A stretch of 11,473 nt of DNA from Candidatus Zixiibacteriota bacterium (lineage in GTDB: Bacteria > SM23-81), in contig DAOVRJ010000055.1 in NCBI GenBank assembly GCA_030628225.1, forward strand, positions 1-11,473, read 5' to 3'. The position numbers and the translations under genes are program-made. The notes under the pieces are model-generated. The model did no database searches. It was not told the origin of the DNA and saw only the letters and a program-made list of their open reading frames with translations. Shown here one piece after another: positions 1-6,229 of this stretch. The first letter of the stretch is position 1, and each line of letters begins with the position of its first letter.

Positions 1-1584
1 GACCTTGTCCTGGATGTAAACGGCCAGCTCCAGCGGTTTGTGCCGGTATTTGTTGAAGGCAAAACGGCTGTCCTTGCTGACGTAGCTTCTATAGGTGGGG
101 TCCCGGAGGTAGTAAAATAGCTCATGGTAGTTGATCTCCAGACCCGACTTCATCTGATGGACATCGGTAACCTGGCTGGTCAGGTCGAAATTGCCCGTCC
201 AGGTGTGGGTGTTCTGTTTGAACCACCAGCTGAGGATGCTGTTCTTCCAGAAATTCTGGGTTTGGTAGTCCCTGGCTTCCGCCTTACTGTATAGAGGATC
301 GTTATCCGACTCCCAGAGGAAATATCTGTACTGCTGGAAAATGAAGGAGGCCCTCAGAGAGTAGAAAGTGCTGGGGCTGATGGTGTGGGTCAGGGTCAGG
401 GAATGGCGGTCGCTCTGGCGCTCCCGGTTGTAAGTGCTCTCCGGCAGATATTTCCAGCGGTGGTCATAGGTTTTGTACTCGCGCCGGTACCACAGGCAGC
501 CATAGGTCATCTTAAGGACATCGCTGAGCCGCACGGTCAGCTTGCCGCTGATGTTCTTTCGGGTGCTGGGCTTCATGGGTATCCGCTCCATGAAGTCGGA
601 CCGGGTAGTGTCGGGGAGGATGTTCTCGCTCTCATCGCGCAGAGCCTTCTGGGAAAATTTATTATAACCGTAGAGATAACCGTCGGTATCATCGTACTGG
701 CCGGAGAGGAAGAAGGTTATCCTGTTGCCCAGCAATGGGATGGGTCCGCCCAGGTTTCCCTGCAGGTTGCGGATATTGAAGGGCTCGATGTCATCGATAT
801 CCAGAAAGATATCTGTGTTGTTGCTGACTTGATCCCCCATATAGCCGGAGAGTCGTCCGGACAGCTTCTGGCCTCCGCCCTTGGTGACGATGTTGACGAT
901 GCCCGACATGGCGTTCCCGTATTCGGCGTTGAAAGTCCCGCTGACGGCCACCATCTCCTCGATGGCGCTGCTGTTGATGGTCAGGTTGTCCATTTGCCCG
1001 GAGTAAGGGTTCTTGACCAGGATGCCGTCCACCATGTAGGCCACCTCTTCTTTTCTCCCGCCGCGCATGTGGGTGTGGCCGTAGATATCGGTGGTCACTG
1101 CCGCCTGGGTTTTCAGGATGTCATCTATCTCCTCCACAGGCATCTCCGCGATCTGTTTGGCGGTGGTGATGTCCGAGCTGGAGGTGACGTCCATGCGCAC
1201 CAGGGGTCGCTCCGCCACCACGGTGATCACATCGGCCACGTCCAGGACCGTCTCCTGCAGAGAAAAATTGGCGTTGCTGGTTAGATCACTGTTCACCTGC
1301 GTTTCCGTTTGCCGCACAGGCGAGTATCCGATCATCTCCGCCCTGAGGGTGTAGACGCCTGCAGGCACATTCAGGATGAAATAGCGGCCGTTCAGATCGG
1401 TAGATGCTCCCAGGGTGGTTCCCTCGACCAGGATGTTCACTCCCGGCAGCGGCCTTCCGTTGGCGGCATCGGTCACAGTGCCGGCGATCTTTCCGGTGGT
1501 GCCGGCCATTGAGCTGGTCCCCAGAGCCAGGCAGATGAGCATGACCAGGCCTAGCATACAGGTGTGTCTCGCAATGTGTTTCAC
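1..1584 (-). CDS. TonB-dependent outer-membrane receptor, N-terminal part (runs off left edge)
   Basis: Reading the minus strand from a GTG at 1584 gives 528 open codons with no stop before the window edge. Residues 1-27 look like a signal peptide (basic start, then a Leu/Met/Ala-rich core ending near SMA-G). Residues about 30-112 match a carboxypeptidase-regulatory-like beta-sandwich (GKIAGTVTDAANGRPLPGVN, then STDLNGRYFILNVPAGVYTL). Residues about 125-240 are the plug domain, with MRGGRKEEVAYMVDG at 173-187 and AEYGNAMSGIVNIVTKGGG at 220-238. After that come alternating aromatic/polar strands typical of the beta-barrel. A GGGGAGG ribosome site (plus-strand 1593-1599) sits 8 bases before the GTG and decides the start. 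Such receptors carry large ligands across the outer membrane using TonB energy. The ligand cannot be read from the sequence; a purine-related cargo is only suggested by the divergent neighbours. About half of the barrel is probably missing beyond the edge. Confidence 0.93.
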   Translation of the reverse strand, partial: MKHIARHTCMLGLVMLICLALGTSSMAGTTGKIAGTVTDAANGRPLPGVNILVEGTTLGASTDLNGRYFILNVPAGVYTLRAEMIGYSPVRQTETQVNSDLTSNANFSLQETVLDVADVITVVAERPLVRMDVTSSSDITTAKQIAEMPVEEIDDILKTQAAVTTDIYGHTHMRGGRKEEVAYMVDGILVKNPYSGQMDNLTINSSAIEEMVAVSGTFNAEYGNAMSGIVNIVTKGGGQKLSGRLSGYMGDQVSNNTDIFLDIDDIEPFNIRNLQGNLGGPIPLLGNRITFFLSGQYDDTDGYLYGYNKFSQKALRDESENILPDTTRSDFMERIPMKPSTRKNISGKLTVRLSDVLKMTYGCLWYRREYKTYDHRWKYLPESTYNRERQSDRHSLTLTHTISPSTFYSLRASFIFQQYRYFLWESDNDPLYSKAEARDYQTQNFWKNSILSWWFKQNTHTWTGNFDLTSQVTDVHQMKSGLEINYHELFYYLRDPTYRSYVSKDSRFAFNKYRHKPLELAVYIQDKV

Positions 1585-1675
1585 GGCAAGTTCCTCCCCG
1601 GCAAGTTGTGAAGAGAAATGGGTGATCTAAGGTATAGTAAGAAAGAGTAAAAGATTCCGGAAATTGCGCAACAAA

Positions 1676-1704
1676 AGTATAAATTGAACTAAGTCCTTTG
1701 TCAA
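1676..1704 (-). promoter_or_regulatory. Sigma-70-type promoter of the TonB receptor gene
   Basis: On the minus strand, TTGACA (1704-1699, perfect -35) is followed by exactly 17 bases and then TATACT (1681-1676, five of six -10 positions), continuing TTTG. Transcription would begin near 1669, leaving an 85-base leader before the GTG at 1584. No other site in this intergenic region matches as well. Confidence 0.75.
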
Positions 1705-1814
1705 GTGATTAATTCCTTATATATCGATTATTTGAGAGGTTGCTAAATGTGGCCTTCGTAAAGCGCTTTTTAATTGGGATTCAAATCGCCTGTTTTTGCC
1801 GACCACAAATTGCC

Positions 1815-1843
1815 TTGCATTTTAGTTTTGGTTAGATTATGTT
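1815..1843 (+). promoter_or_regulatory. Weak candidate promoter for the molybdenum hydroxylase operon
   Basis: TTGCAT (1815-1820), a 17-base spacer and TATGTT (1838-1843) give a plausible but imperfect plus-strand promoter. A second weak option is TTGTCT (1854-1859) with TAAGAT (1875-1880) at 15-base spacing. Either would leave a leader of roughly 200 bases or more before the FAD-subunit start. The A+T-rich setting makes chance matches likely. Confidence 0.3.
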
Positions 1844-1938
1844 ATTTCTCGATTTGTCTTTGCTAGGAATGTGATAAGATCCCTGTTATGCCCCATTGCT
1901 TAAAGCGATAAAATGTAAGCTGGAACTCAGCAAAAGCA

Positions 1939-1956
1939 CGTGATTCGCAGATCACG
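1939..1956. promoter_or_regulatory. 18-bp palindrome, candidate operator
   Basis: CGTGAT and its exact reverse complement ATCACG flank six bases, in the divergent region between the receptor and the hydroxylase operon. It lies downstream of both plus-strand promoter candidates, a position suited to a repressor. The half-site spacing does not fit CRP (GTGA-N6-TCAC), because here eight bases separate GTGA and TCAC. No regulator gene is in the window, so the binding protein is unknown. Confidence 0.35.
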
Positions 1957-1985
1957 ATCATTTTCCCTTTGCATTTTTAATTGAT

Positions 1986-2091
1986 GGTCAGGCGGCTTCG
2001 CACAACGGCGTGTGGCGATGGCCACACCGCTCGTTTCGCTTGCCCGAATTGCCTGGCAGCTTCTTTTTACCTGACCGTCAGGCGAAAGGGG
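1986..2091 (+). promoter_or_regulatory. G+C-rich leader with inverted repeats, possibly structured RNA or small palindromic element
   Basis: This block is abruptly richer in G+C than the 350 bases before it. GGTCAGG (1986-1992) is complementary to CCTGACC (2070-2076). Inside is a hairpin with stem GTGTGGC/GCCACAC and loop GATG (2010-2027). The right arm also belongs to a 13-base palindrome, CCTGAC-C-GTCAGG (2070-2082). TTTCGC (2034-2039) can pair with GCGAAA (2082-2087), which would cover the first bases of the AAAGGGG ribosome site (2085-2091). It could be a regulatory leader with alternative pairings, or a short dispersed element with 7-bp ends. I do not recognise a named riboswitch. Confidence 0.35.
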
Positions 2092-2096
2092 TTTGT

Positions 2097-2951
2097 ATGC
2101 CGACTTTGCAGGATTTCAAAAGGCCGCAGTCTGTGGCCGAGGCGGTGGCCATGGTGCGGGAGGGATCGGGGAGGGGAGGTTTCGTCGCCGGTGGCACGTC
2201 CCTGGGCTTGGCCCGGATGGTACCATACGATTATCTGGTGGATATCACCGGTATCGGGCTGAACGAGATTCGAAGGGACGGTGAGTCTGTGCGCATCGGC
2301 GCGGCCGTCACCATCGGGCAATTAGCTATCTCGCCGGTCCTGGCGATTGGAGAGCTGCAATTTCTGATGCAGGCGGTCCTTTCTGTGGCCACCCGGCAGA
2401 TCAGGAATATGGCCACTGTGGGCGGAGATCTGATCTCGGGCTATCCAATGGCCGACCTTCCGGCGGCATTTTTGGTTCTGGAAGCTAAGCTGAGCCTGGC
2501 CGGAGTCGATCAGGAGACGATCTTGCTGAGGGATTTCCTCGATCCTGCAGTCTCCCGGGGTTTGAATGGCGGGCTGGTCACCGAGATCATCTTTCCGGTG
2601 CCGCCACCAGACAGTCGGGGGACCTTCATCAAGTTCGCCCGCACCGAGAACGACGTGGCCCTCTTTGATCTGGCCTGTCTGGTCAGGTTGAAAGGAGATC
2701 AGTTTGAGGAGGTCCGTGTGGCCCTGGGGTGCACGACTCCGCTTCCGTTGCGTCTGACGGCCATGGAGGAATTTCTGCAGGGCAAGCGGGTGCAGGCGAA
2801 GGTCGTGGCTCAGGCTGTGGAGCTGGCCACCCAGGATCTGCCTATCCTGGACAATATCAGGGGCGGCCGGACCTATCGCAAGCAGATGGTCGGGGTGTTG
2901 CTCCGCAGAACCCTGTTGGCCAGCGTCGGGAAGGGAGGGGGAAGCCGGTGA
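2097..2951 (+). CDS. xdhB: Xanthine dehydrogenase family protein, FAD-binding subunit
   Basis: This 284-residue medium chain carries the FAD that passes electrons from the iron-sulfur subunit to the final acceptor. Residues 1-170 form the FAD-binding domain: VAGGTSL at 30-36 is the pyrophosphate loop, and IRNMATVGGDL at 102-112 is the second FAD motif. Residues about 175-275 match the C-terminal domain of CO dehydrogenase/xanthine dehydrogenase flavoproteins, ending in YRKQMVGVLLRRTL (260-273). The ATG at 2097 is preferred over the in-frame ATG at 2010: it has AAAGGGG six bases upstream, protein similarity begins right after it, and the extra 29 residues would come from the palindromic leader. 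The stop overlaps the start of the next gene by 4 bp (GTGA), so translation is probably coupled. The symbol follows E. coli usage (XdhB = FAD subunit). Length is normal for the family. Confidence 0.92.
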   Translation: MPTLQDFKRPQSVAEAVAMVREGSGRGGFVAGGTSLGLARMVPYDYLVDITGIGLNEIRRDGESVRIGAAVTIGQLAISPVLAIGELQFLMQAVLSVATRQIRNMATVGGDLISGYPMADLPAAFLVLEAKLSLAGVDQETILLRDFLDPAVSRGLNGGLVTEIIFPVPPPDSRGTFIKFARTENDVALFDLACLVRLKGDQFEEVRVALGCTTPLPLRLTAMEEFLQGKRVQAKVVAQAVELATQDLPILDNIRGGRTYRKQMVGVLLRRTLLASVGKGGGSR

Positions 2952-3427
2952 AGATCAAGCTGACCATTAATGGAGTGCCCAGAGAGACGGAGATCACCCC
3001 CGATGAAAAGCTTCTGGGTCTGCTCAGGAGAGAGGGTTACTTCGGTGTCAAGTTCGGTTGCGGTCGGGGGGAGTGCGGGGTCTGTACGGTCCTTCTGGAT
3101 GGCCGGGCGGTCAACTCCTGTATCACCTTCGCGGCCCAGGCTCACAACAGATCGGTGACCACCGTGGAGGGAATCGGCACGCCCGACAATCTCCATCCCA
3201 TTCAGGAGGCCATCCTGGATCACGGGGCCGCACAGTGCGGCTACTGTACTCCGGGGATCATCTGCCTAGCCAGGGATTTCCTGGACGAGAACCCCGACCC
3301 TACCGAGGAGCAGGTCCGGGATGCCCTGAAGGGTAATCTGTGTCGCTGTACCGGATATCAGAAATACGTGGAGGCCATTTTGGACGCCGCCGGGAGGATG
3401 AGGAAGCTTTCCGGAGATTCCGGGTGA
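2948..3427 (+). CDS. xdhC: Xanthine dehydrogenase family protein, two-[2Fe-2S] subunit
   Basis: This 159-residue small subunit carries electrons from the molybdenum centre to FAD. The N-terminal plant-ferredoxin-type cluster is bound by Cys38, Cys43, Cys46 and Cys58 (CGRGECGVC, then NSC). The helical C-terminal domain binds the second cluster through Cys97, Cys100, Cys132 and Cys134 (QCGYC and LCRCTGYQ). All eight ligands are present and the length is normal. The GTG at 2948 overlaps the upstream stop, with GGGAGGGGG about eight bases before it, and similarity begins at this codon. The symbol follows E. coli usage (XdhC = iron-sulfur subunit, not the XdhC maturation factor of other bacteria). 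The partner molybdopterin subunit would normally follow at once, but here lies about 310 bp downstream. Confidence 0.93.
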   Translation: MKIKLTINGVPRETEITPDEKLLGLLRREGYFGVKFGCGRGECGVCTVLLDGRAVNSCITFAAQAHNRSVTTVEGIGTPDNLHPIQEAILDHGAAQCGYCTPGIICLARDFLDENPDPTEEQVRDALKGNLCRCTGYQKYVEAILDAAGRMRKLSGDSG

Positions 3428-3429
3428 GG

Positions 3430-3600
3430 ATGTTTGCCCGGATGTTGCTGCTGAACCTTATCCTCCTGTCGATCTCAAGGGGGGTGTTAGCTGACCAGGG
3501 GGTCTCTGAGAAGCCCGAGGATTTTTTCTCCTATGCCAGAGGTTCAGCTCAACGGCTTGCCAATGGCAACACGCTCATCTGCGAGAGCGATAAAGGCCGA
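3430..3600 (+). pseudogene. Signal peptide joined to an arylsulfotransferase-like remnant, truncated by a repeat
   Basis: An ATG two bases after the iron-sulfur subunit opens a frame running to a stop at 3724-3726 (98 codons). Residues 1-21 look like a signal peptide (MFARMLLLNLILLSISRGVLA). Residues about 33-57, SYARGSAQRLANGNTLICES followed by DKGR, resemble the repeated blade motif of arylsulfotransferase/ASST-like beta-propellers, where SGAQRLPNGNTLICE normally continues into a run such as RIFEV. Here the likeness stops at codon 57 (base 3600), exactly where a 7-bp-period repeat begins. Codons 58-98 are translated repeat and have no family character. Family members are hundreds of residues long, so this is a small fragment, probably non-functional. 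The signal peptide directly before a blade motif suggests an internal deletion too. A short secreted protein cannot be excluded. Family assignment is by recognition of the motif only. Confidence 0.55.
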
Positions 3601-3705
3601 GATTCGAGATTGGAAACTCGAGATTCGTATAATCAGCGGGCTTATGATGTATTTTACGATTCCCGGTCCCCTGCTTTAAGAATTCTCGATCTCTTTCAGT
3701 ATCCT
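3601..3705. repeat. Degenerate 7-bp-period intergenic repeat
   Basis: Four consecutive heptamers are clear at 3601-3628: GATTCGA, GATTGGA, AACTCGA, GATTCGT. The motif CGAGATTCG therefore occurs twice, 20 bases apart. From about 3660 the complementary kind of sequence appears (GATTCCC, GGTCCCC, then ATTCTCGATCTC), so the block may be a decayed inverted arrangement; that half is much weaker. The rest of the gap up to the ATG at 3737 shows no gene, and only a poor ribosome site (GAGCGAG) precedes the next start. Confidence 0.55.
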
Positions 3706-3736
3706 TTTCAGATAACTTTTTCATGAGCGAGACAAA

Positions 3737-6064
3737 ATGAGCAAACCAAAATTCCGCAGCGTGGGCCACAACCAGCGCAAGTTGGACGGCGTGGCCCTGG
3801 TGACGGGCAAGGCCAGGTATGTGGATGACATAGAGCTCAGGGGCATGCTGTACGCAAAGATCTTGCGAAGCCCTCACGCCCACGCCAGGATCGTCGAGAT
3901 CGATGTCCGGGAGGCGCGGAGCCTGCCGGGAGTGTGTGCCGTACTGACTTACCAGGACGTGCCCCGGATCCAGTATACCACCGCGGGTCAGGGACCCCCG
4001 GAACCGTCGCCCAAGGACACCTTCGTGTTAGACGATAAGATGCGGTTTGTGGGGGATAGGGTGGCCGCGGTGGCCGCCAAGACCCCCCAGATCGCCGAGG
4101 CTGCTCTGAAGATGATCAAGGTGGAGTATGAAGTCCTGCCCGCCGTGCTGAACATGGAACATGCCATGGACCCCGATGCCCCCAAGGTTCACGAGATCCC
4201 ATCGGCAAACGGGATCTCCATCCCGGAGAGGAATATCGCCGCCCAGGTGGAGGTGACCGACGGCGATCCGGGGCGGGGGTTCGCCGAGGCCGATCTGGTG
4301 GTGGAGAACCTCTACCGGGTGGGCTATGTCCACGCCAGCCATACAGAACCTCATATCTGCATCACCTATCTGGACGAGACGGGCCGGCTGGTTGTGCGCA
4401 CCTCCACCCAGGTGCCCTTTCATGTGCGCCGGATCATCGCCCCCCTGGTGGGCCGGCCCATCGGGCAGATCCGGGTGATCAAGCCGCGCATCGGCGGAGC
4501 ATTTGGAGCCAAGCAGGAGGTGCTCCTGGAGCCCCTCTGCGCTCTGCTGACGCTGAAGACGGGCTGCCCGGTGAGATTGCAGCTTACCCGGGAGGAGGTG
4601 TTCGTCTCCTCCAGAACACGGCATCCTCAGGTTCTGAGGTGCAAGGTAGGTGTCAATAAGGACGGCATCATCGCCGCCACCCAGCTGGATGTTCTGGCCA
4701 ACACCGGTGCCTACGGTTCCCACGCCCTGACGGTGCAGTGTAATACGGGGAGCAAGACCTTACCTCTGTATCGCACCCTGCAGTACCGGGAGGGGGTCAA
4801 TAACGTCCACTTCAAGGCCACGGCCGTCTACACCAACCTTCCGGTGGCCGGTGCCATCCGCGGCTACGGCGCGCCCCAGGGCTATTTTGCTCTGGACACC
4901 ACCATGGACGAGATCGCCCACAGGCTGGGTATGGATCCCATCGAGTTTCGGCTGAAGAACCTGATCCGGGAGGGAGACTCTCCGGCTCTTCTGGAGCAGT
5001 TGGGAGAGGGGCGGGAGGGGGTCAAGCAGGTTCTGAAGAGCTGCGGTTTAAGGGAATGCATCCGGCGGGGCAGGGCCGAGATCGGCTGGGACGAAAAGAG
5101 GGCCCGCCGGGATCAGGGGCCGGTGAAGAGAGGAGTGGGGGTGGCCGTTCTGCAGCAGGGCTCCGGCATCCCCGGCATCGACATGGGGGCGGTGACCATC
5201 AAGCTGAACGAAGATGGTTCCTTCAACCTGCTGGCTGGAGCTACCGACCTAGGCACCGGCTCCGACACCATCCTGGCCCAGATCGCTGCCGAGGTGCTGG
5301 GCACCGATGCCGACAAATTTAGCGTTCTCTCCTCCGACACAGACCTGACCCCTTTCGACACAGGGGCCTATGCCTCCAGCACCACTTACATCACCGGCAT
5401 GGCAGCCAAGAAGGCGGCTGGGAAGGTGCGTAAGATGATACTGGATCGAGCGGCCAGGATGCTCTCGGAAAGGGGAGAAGATCTGGTTCTTGAGGACGGC
5501 CAGGTGAGAGGCCGGAAGGAAAGCGTTTCCCTGGGGGAGGTCTGCAGCGATGCTCTGTACCAGCACGACCAGGAGCAGATCATGGCCACTGCATCACACA
5601 TCTCCTACGATTCTCCCCCGCCCTTCTCCGCCCATTTTGCCGACGTGACCGTGGATACCGAGACGGGCCGGGTCAAGGTGCTGGAGTACATTGTCGCCGT
5701 AGACTGCGGCACGGCCATCAACCCGCAGATGGCTGAGGGTCAGACCCTGGGGGGCATTCAGATGGGGTTGGGGTATGCTCTCAGCGAGGAGTACATTTTC
5801 GACGACCGGGGACGGATGTTGAACCCCAGATTTATGGATTACAAGATCTTCTCCGCCGCCGACATGCCCCGGATCAAGGTAATCCTGGTGGATACTTTTG
5901 AGCCTACCGGGCCTTTCGGGGCCAAGTCCGTCTCAGAGATTCCCACAAATGGTCCGGCCCCGGCCATCGCCAACGCCATCTTCCACGCTGTGGGAGTGCG
6001 TCTGCGTGAGGTACCTTTCACGCCAGAGAGGGTATTGGCAGCGTTAAAGAGTCGTGATACGTGA
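3737..6064 (+). CDS. xdhA: Xanthine dehydrogenase family protein, molybdopterin-binding subunit
   Basis: This 775-residue catalytic subunit hydroxylates its substrate at a molybdenum-pterin centre using water. Residues about 17-135 are the aldehyde oxidase/xanthine dehydrogenase a/b hammerhead domain (LDGVALVTGKARYVDDI), and the rest is the molybdopterin-binding domain. Pterin motifs are visible: STQ at 223-225, RIGGAFGAKQE at 251-261, GAIRGYGAPQG at 372-382, ATDLGTGSD at 502-510 and GAKSVSE at 728-734. By alignment with bovine xanthine oxidase, Glu287 (TREEVF), Arg375 (IRGYG) and Glu734 (KSVSE) correspond to Glu802, Arg880 and the catalytic base Glu1261, a purine-type pocket. Exact specificity (xanthine, hypoxanthine, guanine or another heterocycle) cannot be read. 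The symbol follows E. coli usage. It follows the FAD and iron-sulfur genes and precedes an 8-oxoguanine deaminase. The ATG at 3737 begins family similarity at once, though the ribosome site is weak. No maturation chaperone is in the window. Confidence 0.93.
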   Translation: MSKPKFRSVGHNQRKLDGVALVTGKARYVDDIELRGMLYAKILRSPHAHARIVEIDVREARSLPGVCAVLTYQDVPRIQYTTAGQGPPEPSPKDTFVLDDKMRFVGDRVAAVAAKTPQIAEAALKMIKVEYEVLPAVLNMEHAMDPDAPKVHEIPSANGISIPERNIAAQVEVTDGDPGRGFAEADLVVENLYRVGYVHASHTEPHICITYLDETGRLVVRTSTQVPFHVRRIIAPLVGRPIGQIRVIKPRIGGAFGAKQEVLLEPLCALLTLKTGCPVRLQLTREEVFVSSRTRHPQVLRCKVGVNKDGIIAATQLDVLANTGAYGSHALTVQCNTGSKTLPLYRTLQYREGVNNVHFKATAVYTNLPVAGAIRGYGAPQGYFALDTTMDEIAHRLGMDPIEFRLKNLIREGDSPALLEQLGEGREGVKQVLKSCGLRECIRRGRAEIGWDEKRARRDQGPVKRGVGVAVLQQGSGIPGIDMGAVTIKLNEDGSFNLLAGATDLGTGSDTILAQIAAEVLGTDADKFSVLSSDTDLTPFDTGAYASSTTYITGMAAKKAAGKVRKMILDRAARMLSERGEDLVLEDGQVRGRKESVSLGEVCSDALYQHDQEQIMATASHISYDSPPPFSAHFADVTVDTETGRVKVLEYIVAVDCGTAINPQMAEGQTLGGIQMGLGYALSEEYIFDDRGRMLNPRFMDYKIFSAADMPRIKVILVDTFEPTGPFGAKSVSEIPTNGPAPAIANAIFHAVGVRLREVPFTPERVLAALKSRDT

Positions 6065-6091
6065 TAGGGACCTGCTAAGAGATCTATGCAA

Positions 6092-6190
6092 GTCGAAGCT
6101 CGAAGCTGGAGGCTGGATGAAAATAATCTCCAGCAGACACTTATTTCGAGCATTGAGTCTCTAGCTTCAAGCTTCGTTACGAGCTTCGAC
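6092..6190. repeat. Intergenic inverted repeat built from GAAGCTN heptamers
   Basis: The 165-bp gap before the amidohydrolase is mostly this element. The outer ends GTCGAAGCTCG (6092-6102) and CGAGCTTCGAC (6180-6190) are exact complements. In an alternative register, 6094-6114 pairs with 6156-6176 over 21 positions with 18 Watson-Crick pairs, two G-T pairs and one mismatch. The left arm is tandem heptamers (GAAGCTC, GAAGCTG, GAGGCTG), and the right arm carries the same motif on the other strand. No T-run follows, so it does not look like an intrinsic terminator. It could stabilise or process the mRNA between the two genes, or be a dispersed repeat without function. Confidence 0.65.
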
Positions 6191-6229
6191 ACCGTTAAAC
6201 CAGCCTCGAGTCTCTAAAAGGACAAAGCG

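Noticed and set aside
385-1284. 299-codon plus-strand reading frame over the receptor gene
   Set aside because: It is antisense to a clear TonB-receptor plug and barrel, has no ribosome site and shows no family motif.
1939-1956. CRP- or FNR-type binding site
   Set aside because: The half-site spacing is wrong for both: eight bases lie between GTGA and TCAC.
1986-2091. Molybdenum cofactor or purine riboswitch
   Set aside because: The conserved cores of these riboswitches as I know them are not visible; only generic pairing can be supported.
2010-2096. In-frame upstream ATG extending the FAD subunit by 29 residues
   Set aside because: There is no ribosome site before 2010, the extra residues come from the palindromic leader, and the family N-terminus matches the ATG at 2097.
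1981-2262. 93-codon frame with CPNC and CRLC pairs resembling a small zinc-ribbon protein
   Set aside because: It overlaps the FAD-subunit start in another frame, has no ribosome site, and its cysteine pairs arise partly from the leader and partly from out-of-frame xdhB sequence.
3601-3628. CRISPR-like array
   Set aside because: The units are 7 bp, contiguous and degenerate, without spacers; no cas gene is present.
3575-3883. 102-codon minus-strand frame across the repeat and the start of xdhA
   Set aside because: It is formed from translated repeat plus the antisense of conserved xdhA coding, with no motif or ribosome site.
4028-4723. 231-codon minus-strand frame opposite the molybdopterin subunit
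   Set aside because: It lies wholly inside conserved molybdopterin domain coding and has a low-complexity Gly/His composition.
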